Source: Tetmemena sp. SeJ-2015 (lineage: Eukaryota > Ciliophora > Spirotrichea > Sporadotrichida > Oxytrichidae). From it: a DNA stretch of 64,000 nt. Position numbers and translations under genes: made by a program. Under the pieces are notes generated by a model. That model was not told the origin of the DNA. It made no database searches and saw only the letters and a program-made list of their open reading frames with translations. Numbering within the stretch: the stretch's first letter is position 1; the number at the start of each line of letters is the position of its first letter. Shown one piece after another: positions 23,941-34,849 of this stretch. The stretch covers positions 115,215 to 179,214 of the forward strand of contig JAJKFJ010023561.1 of assembly GCA_027382625.1 (NCBI GenBank). The letters run 5' to 3'.

Positions 23941-24368
23941 TAAGAGAAACTAAGTTTAATATATCCTTTAGTGAAAGATCAATAACATTATAATAAATAA
24001 TAAAAGTTCAAATAATTCATATAATTTCGATTTACATAAATTTAGAATCAATTTTTTATTTTATAAATAGTAAATAAAGTAAATAAAAATTTAGAATAAA
24101 CTAATAATAATTTATATAATCTCCATTATATCATACTGATCAGAAACCGTACTATTATCCTATGTAAAATTTTATAAAATAAATTTAGTTTTATTTTCCA
24201 TTAAGCTTTCAGATTTAATATAATTTAAAGCAATGTAATAATTTATTTACTAAGCTTCAACACAAAAATCATTATTAAAGTTAACTCAATTGAAGTATAT
24301 TTTATACTTTATATTCGTTTATTATATATCCTCTGTATAAAACTACGTACTACGATATCACTTAGCTT
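23941..24368. other. AT-rich intergenic region
   Basis: Very A/T-rich spacer between the PG-repeat gene and the 3' end of the PP2C gene. No convincing coding frame or RNA gene is seen. Confidence 0.6.
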
Positions 24369-27300
24369 TCACATGATTGAAGTTGCCCTGCTCTCCGTGC
24401 GATTATTGGTAGCAGTTGTAGTACTTGTTACTTAGTTTCCATATGGTGCATTGCTGTTGCCATTCGACATATGAGAGGTGTTATGACTCGCTGAATTAAT
24501 AGTTCCATTTTAAGGGTTTATGAAGGCAACTATTATAGTGATGTCATCAATCATTCCTTGCTCACGAGTCCATCTCTCAGCTGACTCTTTAGCAAGAAAT
24601 TAAGCAGCCCCCTCTGGATCTTATCTTTCATAGTATGGATTTGCGATTATTCTACAGACTTCATCGTTAGGAATTCTATCCCATAGTCCGTCAGAGCTTA
24701 TAAGTCTAAAAAATATTTTTCTATTAAGCTATAACCAGAAACTTATCCTGGGAGGTCAGATTTGATATTGCTTTAATTTCAGGCTCATAAGTTACTCCCA
24801 CACTCTTTGCGACAAGATCTCCCATAGATCTCGTCATCGCCAAACCAGGAACTTATTTGTGCTTCAGCCAAACTCTCTTCGGTCCGAAGAATTAAGGCTA
24901 ATTGTTGTGCACTGACCCACCCATGCCATATCCTGGCTATCCTGGCATCAGTCTTGATTATTCAATTCTTCCATTGCACTTTCTAACTCTAAACTTTATA
25001 ATCATATTTTGAAGATAAAATGATAGATTATGGATAGCTGCTCATCACTTTCATCAGGTTTATGATCTCTATTTAAAGGAGTATAAGACCAAATTCCAGC
25101 ACTATTTTGACTGCATAAAATCTATTATTTCTTTAACTTAAATGAGATAAAATAGCTCTTGAGTCTCCTGAATTCGCACAAATAACTGAATTCTAATGAA
25201 TTAAGACAGCCACTGCTGTTGTACCACTGAACATGACAGTCTATTTTAGTACCATACTCTAATTTTTCTTAAGTTATCCTAAAATGTTTCCTTTACCTAA
25301 GGTATCTCTTATTGTTGGATTTGCAGTGAACCAGTTTTAAATATCGGGTTGTGTATCTTTATTACTCTCTCCACTAATTGAATTTTGAGTTAACTACTGA
25401 TTTTTATTCGGATTCATGTCATCATAAATGCCATTGTGAAAAGCTTTCAACAAATGAGTGAGCATTTCCTTCCTTTTTGCTTGAAGATACTAAAGGAGGG
25501 AGGAAATGTCTGCTGCCTTTATTCTTTCTCTTCTTTCCTTATGCGGTAACTGCAGTTGCTGGAATAGGATCCACTCCATTTCCACCGTTTATGATATTGC
25601 TCAGAGTTATTGGAATAGTCCTCTTGCAAAAGTCAGATACTAGGTGTCCATTCATTCCATGCCCATCAAAAACAGCTAAGAACCAGCAACCTTTAATTCC
25701 TGCAAATTCCTTCTAGATTATGTAAGCATCTTGATTCGTTTTCTTGGTATTAGGTATAAAACCCTAGCGTGTTTTGCAAGCATACTTGGCTACAACTTAA
25801 TTCTGTTGTGAGATTTACTTAGGGACTTCGTATATAGATTTATTATGATGAGAAACGGCATCTTCCTAATTGTAAATGCCATGTTTAAGATTATAGTCCT
25901 TAGCCAACAGTTAGTTTAGCTAGCTAGTGGCAATTCCTCCACTCTAAATATTCTTACCCAAAGTTGCTTAACCAACAATCTTAGCTTCAGATTTATTCCT
26001 TACATGCTTTGAATTCATCAAAACCCATTTACTAGATAAAGGCTTTTTATCTGTAAAGCTATTATTGATCTGAGTGGCTTGTTGTATTATATCTTGAACT
26101 TCTTGATTAATATCAGTAAGTATATCGCTTTCATTACCTTAACGAGATCCTCCTCCTGCCGCATTCGGTCGTTTGGAAGTGAAATCAAAGGATCTCTTTT
26201 GTTCAAGCAATTTATTTATGCTCTTAATTGCTGATCCTTTAGAGGGAATGATTTGCATCTACTGTAATTGATTGGCAGTGCCACTTGAGTTTTTTGAAAT
26301 CACACTTTTAGAATGCTTGTCCTAGAGAGTCTGAAAGAAAGCCGCCGTATCCATTAGGATCATTTGCTGCTCTTAATTCTGTCTCAATTGTCTTCATTTC
26401 TTCAGCTTGCTAAAATCTTATGTCTTTCGCCTTGCTTGCACTTACTAGCTAAAGTCCAAAGTTAGATATTTCTAAATAAAATGCTTAAACTTACTCCATG
26501 CTAGATTGGACCATTGCTTATATATTCGTTTTGTCTATCCAAGTTTGCAACTACATTGGGATTGCTACTTTAGAGATTTTTTCGTGTGATAAGATTCCCT
26601 ACTCCTCCATTAGCAATTTTCCTTCGCTCTTGAATTAGCTCTGCTGCATGATTTCCTCCGTTAGCATTGTAATAGTGATTAGAGTTAATGAAGGAATTAA
26701 GTTCATGAATATTAGAGGGCTGAACTTAGAACGAGCTAGTATATCGATAAGGCGAAGCTCCATTAGATTGTGGCAGTTACGATATATAATAAGTAATGAT
26801 TGCTGCTGTAAAGATTAAGAGGGGCTTCCATTTGTCGCTGCTCTCTCGTGATTCCTTTGATTCGCAAATTAGATTTGAACTCCATTATTACTCTGAATAA
26901 CGGCAGATCCACTAGCCGTCTAACTTTGCTGCTGGTCTTCTTTCGAATTTCTACTTGATGGTGCCACTACTTTTCCAACGTTACCTTAATTTTGATTGAG
27001 AAGGGAGCTAATTCTTTCCTTCTCTTTTTTGATAGACATCATTTACAACTCCCTTTCCTTTTCTTTGATGTTTAAACTCTAATTTGTGCTTGAGCCTGTG
27101 ATACCTGTCGAATTATTTATTGAATGCGACCCATTAATTGCTTTCTGAGATTTAATATTGATAGCTGTCGATGCCAAATTACTAGTCCCAGGGGTTTAAC
27201 CCTGATTACTCACAGATTGCTAATAACTGTCACTTGCAAGATTTTGATTACTGGTCGTCATAGAGTGCAATCCAAGTTGAAGAATTAAACCTCCATTTTA

Positions 27301-28046
27301 ATTCTGTCCGCCGTTTCCTAAATTTCCAGATTTATTGTTCACAGGATTCCTATTTATAATTCACACAAATTTTAAATGAGATTGCCATTAAAACCATAGA
27401 CCATTAAGTTGTTCTTTTTGGCTCTGAGATTTTAATTAGGTTGAGGTGAGTGAGATATATAGGCGTTTGGGAACACAACCTATGCGCTTCCTGTGCCATT
27501 TGAGACGCCCTAAACTCCATTTGTAGATCTATTGTCAGTGCCGTTCATCTGCAAATTATTTTTATTTACGTTATTGGTATGATTGCTACCCCCTTGAGCG
27601 AATCCACTATTTGAATTTTACCACATTTAAATGACAGAAAATGAAAATATACCCTGTGTTAAGGTTTTGAATAAGATTATGTTAATGAGGAGGTGCATTT
27701 GGGCTTCCATTTAGTTTGTAGTCTGAATTCGATTACTACTGTATAGACTGTTGATGAGGAGTGGAATATTTCTCGTAAGAATGGGATTGAGGAGCGCCGC
27801 CATTTGCACTTGTCTTACTCATCGGCATTTTCTGCAAGTAATGGTGGTACGCATGCTGGCTATTCATATCCTGGCTTATGCTTGGTCCACCATGTTTATG
27901 ATTATGTCTGCAATAAATTAAAAATTAAACTATATTGGATTAGAGTTGAGTACAACATCTGAGGAGTTATTATGATGTTAATTAGATATTGCTTAAGGAG
28001 CGCCTCCTGGAAGGCTCTGTCCATTAATTTTCTTTGCTCTGAGCAT
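24369..28046 (-). CDS. PP2C-family (PPM) protein phosphatase with long disordered N-terminus
   Basis: Minus strand, ATG at 28046 (MLRAKKINGQSLPGGAPQ), TGA at 24369-24371. The first about 700 residues are Asn/Gln/Ser-rich and unlike any domain, ending EQKRSFDFTSKRPN and SKHVRNKSEAKIVGQATLG. The phosphatase domain (about 25760-24480) has the metal-binding and active-site motifs in order: TNQDAY, VFDGHGMNGH, MFSGTTAVAVL, ANSGDSRAIL, NRDHKPDESDE, NGRIEQSRLMP, RVWLKHKQVPGLAMTRSMGD, SSDGLWDRI and DDITIIVAFI. The aspartates that hold the two metal ions are all present. Two IESs (24699-24729 and 25115-25146) fall inside conserved motifs, and one further frame step near 25010-25060 is unresolved. It is a Mg/Mn-dependent Ser/Thr phosphatase; substrate unknown. 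Confidence 0.93.
24699..24729. other. IES, 31 bp, pointer TATAA, in the PP2C gene
   Basis: TATAA at 24699-24703 and 24730-24734 (TTATA on the coding strand). Removing 31 bp turns a broken frame into DKFLVISSDGLWDRI, the universal PP2C motif 8. A GT-AG intron reading of the same stretch does not restore the frame. Confidence 0.8.
25115..25146. other. IES, 32 bp, pointer ATAAAAT, in the PP2C gene
   Basis: ATAAAAT at 25115-25121 and 25147-25153. Dropping 32 bp gives ANSGDSRAILCSQNSAG then IWSYTPLNRDHKPD, matching the PP2C core with no gap. The 7-bp pointer is long enough to be convincing. Confidence 0.82.
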
Positions 28047-28680
28047 TATATATATTTTGATAGATTATAATCATTTGATTTGATTGCTTTCGAACTATCA
28101 GCATTCGTTGTTAAATCATTAGATAATCTTAGCAAATCTTCTACTAATTTTATACTAAAATATTTGCAGCACATTAAAATAGAATCCAAGAGAAATAATA
28201 CGCATTTAATATACACTCATGCCACGTCTATAAGTGAAGGCATCAAATTTAACATAGGTGAGCAATTTACTCCATCAAAACTTTATGGTCAGACTATATA
28301 GATACGCAATACTACTAATACTCTATTTTAATGTGCTAATTTTACCTTATTTTCAACAAGCTATGTAGGCTTGAATGAATTTTAATTGCGAAAGTGGCAA
28401 AAAAGTAAATAAAAAATATTTTTAATGGAAAGGTAGCAGAAAACAGCTGGTAGAATCACCTAACTTAAAATTCAAGGTTCTCTTGTTCTATAATTTTGCT
28501 TTTTATATGGCAATTAACCTAAGTTTATAGATCCATCCTAAAAGGGACTGGGAATAGCTGCCAAAAAAGAAGAGCAAGCGAGAATATAACCTCCGATCAG
28601 CAAATAGAGTTAATTATTTTGCAAAGGAGGATGCTTTTTTAAATTTTTTAATTTTTTAATTATCCTCTGGTGTAAATATA
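28047..28680. other. Intergenic region between divergent genes
   Basis: Spacer between the divergent PP2C gene and the next plus-strand gene, presumably holding both promoters. An open frame at 28080-28301 on the plus strand has no coding character that I trust. Two AAAAAGAAG-type purine tracts and several A/T blocks are seen, with no clear motif. Confidence 0.5.
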
Positions 28681-31055
28681 ATGAAGGAGGGAGCCAGCAA
28701 GTTTACTGCTAATGATTTACAATACTAAAACTAAAACATTACATAACAGCTAAATAAGAAGTCTTCTGCACCTAAGAATAATTCAAGTAGGGAGAGAGTT
28801 TCCTTGCCAGCCAAAAATCTCTAAGGCACATAATAAAATGCAAATCACAAAAATCTTCCATCAAAGTATAAAATTGTATATCTCCTGATATAGTGTTAAA
28901 ATATTATTTCATAAGTCTAGATCAAAGGTAGCTAGAATTAATTTATTTGCCAGAAACAAGAAAGTAAATTAGTTGGATGTTGAAGAGGAGGATGAATAGC
29001 AGTATGTAGAGAGCAGGAAATATCTGAATACCATGCCGGCTGCTCTAGTTAGTAAGGTTCTATTATGATTTGTGTCTTACATATCCTCTTGCATTTTTTT
29101 TGACTGAATATTTTAGACAGAAGTAGTGGCCAATCAAGAAAAAACTAGTTAAGAAATCAACAAGATTAGGCACATGCTGATTTAAAAGGAGATAGGTAAT
29201 TTGTAGTAGACTTGGACGTAGGGGACTAAGAGCAATTTGACTAGCGAGACTTTTAAGAAGAGGAGGACGATGATGATGATCTGTTTGAAAAGGCTGAAGT
29301 TGATGAATTTTTCAAGGTCCCTGATAAAAATCATATCAGGGAAAATAGAGATCTACACCTACAATAGTAAAGAGTTAAAAAATAAGCAGTTATTATTTAA
29401 AAGAGAAGAAGATGAAATTAATCTTCAGGATTATAAAAGTGCTATTAAATGTTTTAATTATGATGCAGAGGAAGAGGAGGAGCCGGAAGATGACGGGAAT
29501 AACGATGATGTTGAGGAAGAGTCATCTTCAAATTATATGAGAGCATTACTTTTTAAGTCTGAGGACAAGAATTCTGAAGGAGATAATCATCAAGTGTAGT
29601 AAGCTTAGAATTAGCAGGCTACTTAGAAAACTCAAGATCATTTAACCAGAACTAATTATTTTTGGTGTGATCATTTCCAGAGAAATATTCAAGAACCTTC
29701 TAACTAAAACTAGCAGCAAACTGATCAAACTCAATTATAAAAAGCCCAAGAGCAAATATAGATGTAGGCCTAAAAGCATTAGTAGTTACAGTAATAGTAG
29801 TAGGTGTAGGTGTAGTAATAAGTAGTAAAATTAATAGCCACCTCAAGTTGTGGACCTTACTAAATACAAGGGTATATATTTCAATGACGACACGAAGAAA
29901 TTTCAAGATGAGGAAACTGGAGCTCATTTTGATTTCTATGACATGTGTAAGAGACTAGAGGGAGTTTAAGTGTGGAGAACTAAACTCGACGAGAGCTACA
30001 AGCAATATCTTTTGTAACTTCAAGAGCAAAAACAAAAGGAATAAATATATAGAGTTAAATACTTATTAGGAAATTCAGAAGTAGATCGAGGTAATTAAGA
30101 TAGCAGATTAACTTGAGCCCTCCAAAAATATTGAGAAATCCTCTAATGAATTTTTAAATTGCCTTTTATTCATGTTTTGTTTGAATAGCTAGATGAGACT
30201 TAATAATTGATCGATACTTCCTAATATGGTGCATAAAGTGAGAACTTCAACGACGATACAATTGAAGAGAGAAGACCATTTTCAGATACCTAAACAAATC
30301 TAATAATATATTTTCTATTATCAATTTCTTATTTTTTATGCTGCTTATTATAAAATCCTCAGTAGCTAATGTCAAGCGGTAACTATTTTATTTACATTTT
30401 AAAGATTATTTTTAAACTAGGAAGACTACCAAAATAGCAATATAAGAGTAGAAGTTCAAAAAGTGGATAGACTTGTTAACTAGAAATAAAAACTGCAGCA
30501 GGAACTGGATTCATTATAAAACTCCTATGCTTATGGAAAGTAGCAACAAAAATAAATACAATAGGAAAAGTAGAGTAAGCAAGTAGATGAATAATAAATT
30601 GAAATAAGGGGAATTGTATACGGAAGACAGCAGAGATCCAATACTGAAACTATTTAATTTTATATGATTTCATTATACAATTTCTTAAAACTGAAAGCTA
30701 CAATAACGTCAAGTCTGGTAAAATAAATGACAATAACAGTTCCTCTAAAAAAGCAAAAAATAATCCTCATCTACCACAGCAATCTGCGGTCTAAGTGTAG
30801 CTAGAGAGATTGACTACTTCTAATGAGCCTAGGAACTCCCATCTGATGTTCAAAAACAAATTTAGTGAAAGTAATATCGGCGGGGAAATGAGGCAATCAA
30901 CTCTCAGAAGCTAAGTACTCTCAGAGCAGCAATAGATTCATTAGCAAACACTATGGTAATAGCAAAGAAAGGGCAAGACTATTTCGGAGTATTATTTTAA
31001 AAAAAGAGCATGTATTAATAAATAAATTAATAAATTTAAAATATGTGGCAGTTGA
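28681..31055 (+). CDS. Unknown Gln-rich protein with conserved TGAHFDFYDMCKRL motif
   Basis: ATG at 28681 (MKEGASKFTANDLQYQNQ), TGA at 31053-31055. Introns near 28879-28918 and 29059-29112 join an N-terminal Gln/Lys-rich part (SRSKVARINLFARNKKVN). Next come an acidic stretch (FQEEEDDDDDLFEKAEVDEF), a second acidic block (YDAEEEEEPEDDGNNDDVEE) and a run of about 12 Gln, mostly CAG/TAG/TAA, near 29780-29830. A compact, ordered block follows: LTKYKGIYFNDDTKKFQDEE, TGAHFDFYDMCKRLEGVQVW. The C-terminal third is again Gln-rich (QKQKLQQELDSLQNSYAYGK). The TGAHFDFYDMCKRL block looks like a small conserved domain but I cannot name it. The frame changes at the poly-Gln run, where repeat miscounting is likely. 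Confidence 0.6.
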
Positions 31056-31069
31056 AATGTGAGATTTTG

Positions 31070-31418
31070 GGTTTATTTATTACCATTCGATTAAGCATTA
31101 AATTTTAAGCAACTTTGATAATGGCATCTTCTTCTTAGGAGGCCTGTGAAACCCATGATTGCCTTACAAATCGTAATTGAGGTTGTCTGCAATGAGCCCT
31201 GCTGGTCTGAAATTTTCATTCTTGGGTTTGACAAAGAGTTACCTCAATCATAAGTTTTTTGAACAAGTCTAATTTATTGGTTCTGAGTCAAACATCAGAA
31301 TCTCTTCATTGACACCTCTTATCATCATGAAAGTAGAACATACTCATATTCAAATTAAATAAGCTCGCGGACAAGCTTCAAATTGGGCTACCTAATTTAC
31401 AATGTAACGGCTTCCCAT
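31070..31418 (-). CDS. Small unknown protein, convergent with the preceding gene
   Basis: ATG at 31418 (MGSRYIVNQVAQFEACPRAY), then exons reading MIRGVNEEILMFDSEPINQT and FVKPKNENFRPAGLIADNLN, NYDLQGNHGFHRPPKKKMPL. About 110 residues. The first TGA in the last frame lies at about 30939, inside the 3' end of the convergent gene, so the 3' ends would overlap unless a short intron intervenes; the end given is approximate. The ATG is only 29 bp from the divergent start at 31448. Family unknown. Confidence 0.5.
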
Positions 31419-31447
31419 TTTCATTTAAATTTTAACTATATTACTTA

Positions 31448-32100
31448 TGACGGAGCAAGTGATAAATCCCCAGAACTCAAAACTAAAACCTTAAGAGCAG
31501 AAACTGATAGAGATAATAAATTAATTTAATTCAATTGTTGAGAAAGCTCCATTCTAGCAAAGAAAGGAAGCTCAGATTAAATCAAAGTTAAAAACAGTAA
31601 GAGCACTAGAGACCTAGTTTCAGAGTCAGAAATATTTGGAGAAAACAAATCAATAGCTGCTTAAGTTATAATAAGTTACAATTAATTAAATTATACTCTT
31701 CCTTATAACAGATTCAGTTCTAAAAATATTTTGCTAATTTATTTGTTTCAGTATCAAGGGGAGCAAGATTACTTTGCAGAAGAGTGGAGAAAAAGGGGGG
31801 CAGCTCAACAAAATAATGAGCAACTAAGTATTACCTCAGTAGAGATAGAATCCCGCTCTTATTCAATTCATGTAGACAAACTTGACTTAATAGTCGGATT
31901 TTAATGCCTAAGAAGTCTAATTAGGAGTTTCTAGTCAAGAAAGGAACTAAAAGTCCATAAAATAGGCAAAGAGCAAAGAACGATAAAGCCAATCTACTAA
32001 CTTCCATGGTCTGTAGATTAGTGGACTTTAAAGAACTATTAATTAGATTTAAAGTTTTTTTTTAATAAAATATATAAATCATCCTAATTTTACATAATTT
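31448..32100 (+). CDS. Small unknown Gln/Lys-rich protein
   Basis: ATG at 31448 (MTEQVINPQNSKLKPQEQK). Exon 1 is helical (FNSIVEKAPFQQRKEAQIKS, LETQFQSQKYLEKTNQQLL). An intron starting GTTACAATT near 31674 ends at TTTCAG 31750. Exon 2 reads YQGEQDYFAEEWRKRGAAQQ and, after a frame step near 31895, SDFNAQEVQLGVSSQERNQK. No family recognised. It shares a 29-bp divergent promoter gap with the small minus-strand gene. Confidence 0.5.
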
Positions 32101-32183
32101 GCTCATTAATCTTACTTATTAAATGCTTACATTTAAGAAGATTAAATATAATATAAATTTCCTATAATATTGGAGGAGAAAGC

Positions 32184-34806
32184 ATGCTAGAAAAGATAGA
32201 TACTTAATCAAAGTAAAATTAGAAAATCATTATCCATCATCTATTTTGATACTGCTGATATTTTCAGAAGGAAGAAAAAGTCTTCTCCAAAATTAACTCA
32301 TCTCGGAAAAGGAAATTTAAATGAGCATTTTCAAGAGTTCGAGGGCCTAAAGCCTTCAAATTCAATGACCAAGAGTTTCCTACTTTAAGGAGAGAAGCCT
32401 CAAGGTTCTCTCAATTAAGACAAGCATGCCTTAGTTTTGAATACCTCGAGACCTTCGCAAGCAAAGACAGGACTTTTAAAAGGTGCACTAGTTAGCCACG
32501 GAGGGGGCTGGAATGGATCTGCCAAAAGTAAAATACTCGGGAACTTAACAAAGAGAGACCAGATTAATCTACAAAGTGACTTTGGCTATCTTAAGACTTC
32601 TCGAAATTAGTATAATCAGTAATCAATTCCAACCAAGGTGTCTATTGCAGATAGCACAGCTGCTAGAAAGTAATATACTGCAAGCATCTTAAGTAATAAG
32701 CAGAAGGAATCGAGTAGCAATTTACAAGGTATGGCAGCAAGTGATAATAAAAGCAGAAATACTCAGACAAAGATGCTTGGCCTTATTTAAATATTATACA
32801 GGATAAGTATTTGATTAAGCCTATAATCTATTGGAGTTCAGAGCAAGCATAAAAATCAAACTACTGGCAGTTTAGGAAATATTTAGCTTCAAGGCATAGT
32901 AAGCAATCAGTAAAACAGCAGACTCTTAGTCCCTAAAATTAGACTAAGGGTTATCTTCTGAGTTAGATTTAGCTTGGAGGTGGGAATTCTATGGGAAGTT
33001 TGGGTTCTGCCTCTATGATTGGAATTGGAGGAGGGGCTGGAGTCGATTCAAATTCCACTAGATAGAAACTTCTTAAATCTTCTCTAGGATTTTCAAAACA
33101 AGGACATTCGAAGGCTTAAAATTTGACCTCAAGAATCGATACAAACAATCAACCAGAAAATAGCTAAGGTTTGTTTATTTTGCTATATGTATATTTGTCT
33201 ATATTTTCTAAGGGCTGTTAAGTAAAACTAGTGAAATTAAAACTGGCACTAACGGTGACAAAGGAAGCAGTAATAAATTATTTAATTTACCCTCAAGGAA
33301 AAATTTAGTTTTTAAATAAGGTTTTAATTTTAAAATTCAAAAACCCTAAATTCACATTTAATAAAAAGGGGAAATCCTACTAACTTAGGAAGCACAAAAT
33401 TCTAGAATAATAAAGCTACTGATGAAAATACGAGTGAGGTAAAAGATATCTAAAACCCATCACATGAAAATATAATTTAAAAGCTTTTATTATAATGAAG
33501 TAGGAAATTTTAGCCAAAGGCAACGCCTCAGCATAGGGAATAAATCCGCTGAGAAGAGATCCTTTATTTAGAAATGATTATCATATCAAATTAAATATTT
33601 TTTATTTTCTAAAACTTGCCATAAAATAACATCATAGATATTGATTTGCTAATCTTGATCCTCGTCCAACAGTTAATTTAGTGAGAGTTGATAGTGACTT
33701 GAAGACTTTAATGCAGTCTATCTAAAAGCAAAAGTAGCTGGCTTAGGCATGTGGCAGAAACGCAGGTACAAGCACTGGACTAGGAGGAGCAACGGGTGGG
33801 AGTGCCAATACTCAAAGAATGACTAAAACTATTCTCACTAGCATGCAGGAAATTGAAAAGTCGGGGGGGCCCTTCCTCGTCATCCACTTTTTTCATGAAA
33901 ATATGAAAAATTACTGTCTAGCCTAAAATTAGCCAAAAACACCAATTTTTTAGTCCTAATTCAATTTCAGAGGGCTTATCACGATCATATTCTTTAATTT
34001 AGAAAACATTTAGAACCTTCAAGAAATATTCATTTATAAAAAAATTAAATTTTAAAGGAGTGGCAATATCTCTTGGATAATTAATTCATTCACAAGTTGA
34101 AGTTGTCTAATTTAAAAATAATTCATAGTACTCTAAACCATCTTATCACAGTGTTCGAGTCCTTTTCACTTTTAGAATATCCTAATAGCATAATCTGAGC
34201 TAAAAAATATATCTTAGTCACTTGATTTCATTAAATATATATTGTTCTTTGATTGTATGATTAAATATGAAATTTCATGTATTCTAGAATTCTTTCAAAA
34301 TATTCTAGAAATTGAATATCGAAGCCTTAGCTTTTAAATAACTGTAAGCATGTTTAAAAAGAAATTCATCTCATTTATAAATGTCTTTTATAGCATTGAT
34401 ATTTTTCGTAGTTAACTATTATCTTATATTTTGAAAATATATATTTTTATTCAATAAAATAAAGTCTTTTTATTCTAAATATTGCATTAAAAAAAAAAAT
34501 TTTGTCTGACTGATTCTAAAAAAAAATAACTCTATTTTCTAAATTAAAGAATATGATCATGATAAGCCCTCTGAAATTTGAATTAGGACTAAAAAATTGG
34601 TTTTTTGCTAATTTTAGGCTAGACAGTAATTTTTCATATTTTCATGAAAAAAGTGGATGACGAGGAAAGGGCCCCCCCCCGAAAAGTCTAACAAGAAATA
34701 GATAGAGGCCAAGATTAAATACGAGGAGTGGAAAAGGAATAGGACTGGAGAGAGACACAACTCAAAGCAAAGCGCACAGTCTTCGCCTTTTAAAGTTTCT
34801 AAATGA
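32184..34806 (+). CDS. Unknown Gly/Ser-rich protein, interrupted by an 818-bp element
   Basis: Start near 32184 (the ATG needs a one-base frame step to join the main frame), TGA at 34804-34806. Coding exons: KIRKSLSIIYFDTADIFRRK, SPKLTHLGKGNLNEHFQEFE, HGGGWNGSAKSKILGNLTKR, a Gly-rich block GGGNSMGSLGSASMIGIGGG, then TSRIDTNNQPENSQ, an intron (GTTTGT...CTAAG, about 33170-33211) and TSEIKTGTNGDKGSSNKL. The last coding block is LANLDPRPTVNLVRVDSDLK, GGATGGSANTQRMTKTILTS, MQEIEKSNKKQIEAKIKYEE, with the element sitting exactly between EKS and NKK. The whole looks disordered apart from the last helical segment. Function unknown. Confidence 0.6.
33863..34680. mobile_element. 818-bp MITE-like element with ~150-bp terminal inverted repeats and 8-bp target duplication
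   Basis: Both ends begin with a G run followed by CCCTTCCTCGTCATCCAC (CCCTTTCCTCG at the right end). They are inverted copies of each other for about 150 bp with few differences. The element is flanked by GAAAAGTC at 33855-33862 and 34681-34688. Excision at the repeat restores MQEIEKSNKKQIEAKI in the host gene. The interior is A/T-rich with no ORF, so it is non-autonomous. The 8-bp duplication fits hAT-, P- or Merlin-type transposition, but the family is not settled. It behaves as a large IES. Confidence 0.85.
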
Positions 34807-34849
34807 ATAGTCATAGCTCTCAATATGAATATGGTTTATTTGTTCTTAA

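Noticed and set aside
24980..25060. GT-AG intron explaining the frame step in PP2C after HKPDESDE
   Set aside because: No donor/acceptor pair gives the conserved RVRKCNGRIEQ frame. A short IES (17 bp, TTAT) fits but is too weak to list as a feature.
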